A DNA stretch of 6,406 nucleotides from Actinomycetes bacterium (GTDB taxonomy: Bacteria; Actinomycetota; Acidimicrobiia; Acidimicrobiales; Palsa-688): NCBI GenBank assembly GCA_021796905.1, contig JAKABK010000117.1, positions 1-6,406 on the forward strand. Reading direction: 5' to 3'. Positions 6,209 to 6,406 of this stretch are shown in pieces (position 1 is the stretch's first letter; each line of letters opens with the position of its first letter). The position numbers were made by a program, and so were the translations under genes. The notes under the pieces were generated by a model that was given only the letters and a program-made list of their open reading frames with translations, was not told the origin of the DNA and did no database searches.

Positions 6209-6304
6209 GCGCCCGTCACCGCCGGACAGCCCGGCGCCGCCCCGGGGCCCGCGGTCGCGCCATCGCAGGCCGGCTCCCCGCCCCGGGCAGGCAGGCGCTT
6301 CGCC
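6209..6304. other. Gap between convergent genes
   Basis: This 96-base stretch separates the Uma2 gene from the stop of the minus-strand regulator. It holds a GCCCCGGGGC palindrome (6239-6248) and the left half of a larger compound inverted repeat. No short open frame with a recognisable product was found. Confidence 0.4.
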
Positions 6305-6323
6305 TCATGGCAGCCCGGGGCGG
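6278..6323. terminator. Compound stem-loop, possible bidirectional terminator
   Basis: CCGCCCCGGGC (6278-6288) and GCCCGGGGCGG (6313-6323) form a perfect 11-bp inverted repeat. The 24-nt interval contains a second hairpin, AGGCG-CTT-CGCCT (6293-6305). The structure sits where two genes converge, and its right arm and inner loop overlap the last codons and stop of the minus-strand gene. There is no T-tract on either strand, so it is not a classic intrinsic terminator; GC-rich actinobacteria often use U-poor hairpins. The position supports a transcription-end role, but this is inferred. Confidence 0.45.
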
Positions 6324-6406
6324 ACCAGGCCGGTCTCGTAGGCGGCGACGACCAGCTGCGCCCGGTCCCTGGCGTGCAGCTTGGCCATCGTGCGGCTCAC
6401 GTGGGT
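6305..6406 (-). CDS. LuxR/NarL-type response regulator, C-terminal end (partial)
   Basis: On the reverse strand, the last 33 residues before a TGA (complement of 6305-6307) read THVSRTMAKLHARDRAQ and then LVVAAYETGLVRPGLP. This is the end of a LuxR/NarL-type helix-turn-helix. THVSRTMAKL corresponds to the DNA-recognition helix, and RDRAQLVVAAYETGLVRPG to the last helix that often mediates dimer contacts. Such domains usually end a two-component response regulator after an N-terminal receiver, but that part lies beyond the window edge, so other LuxR-family architectures remain possible. It converges on the Uma2 gene and its end overlaps the compound hairpin. Confidence 0.85.
   Translation of the reverse strand, partial: THVSRTMAKLHARDRAQLVVAAYETGLVRPGLP

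Noticed and set aside
1..6406. CRISPR arrays, tRNA or rRNA genes, insertion sequence ends
   Set aside because: No regularly spaced repeats, cloverleaf sequences or transposase motifs were seen in reading both strands.

Overview
This 6.4 kb window is very GC-rich with strong G/C preference at third codon positions. Starts are often GTG, and genes are tightly packed on the plus strand. The base composition and the gene families (HPP membrane protein, Rieske protein, siderophore-interacting flavin reductase, Uma2 protein, NarL-type regulator) suggest a high-GC actinobacterium. An acidimicrobial-type lineage is possible, but the window holds no marker that fixes the taxon.

Layout: positions 1-123 hold no supportable gene. 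A small HPP-family integral membrane protein follows (124-684), then a 191-base non-coding gap with a possible promoter. Next is a 615-residue protein with an N-terminal Rieske [2Fe-2S] domain and a long, histidine-rich, mostly helical C-terminal region of unknown function (876-2723). An 87-base gap carrying two perfect 18-bp tandem repeats leads to an aldo/keto reductase with a complete catalytic tetrad (2811-3797). After 64 bases comes a siderophore-interacting-protein-family FAD/NAD(P)H reductase (3862-4683), then a PAPS-dependent sulfotransferase-family protein (4718-5596). A Uma2-family (DUF820) gene at 5637-6208 is broken by a frameshift near 5955. A strong compound inverted repeat follows (6278-6323). 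The window closes with the C-terminal 33 residues of a convergent minus-strand LuxR/NarL-type DNA-binding domain (6305-6406), which is shorter than most gene calls would keep.

The Rieske, aldo/keto reductase and flavin reductase genes form a co-directional redox cluster. A reading in which the flavoprotein passes NAD(P)H electrons to the Rieske centre, with the helical domain as the working part, is possible but is inference only. The sulfotransferase has no obvious partner here. The points most worth following are the Rieske-helical fusion and its reductase neighbours, the frameshifted Uma2 gene, the start-stop tandem repeat before the aldo/keto reductase, and the compound hairpin between the convergent genes.
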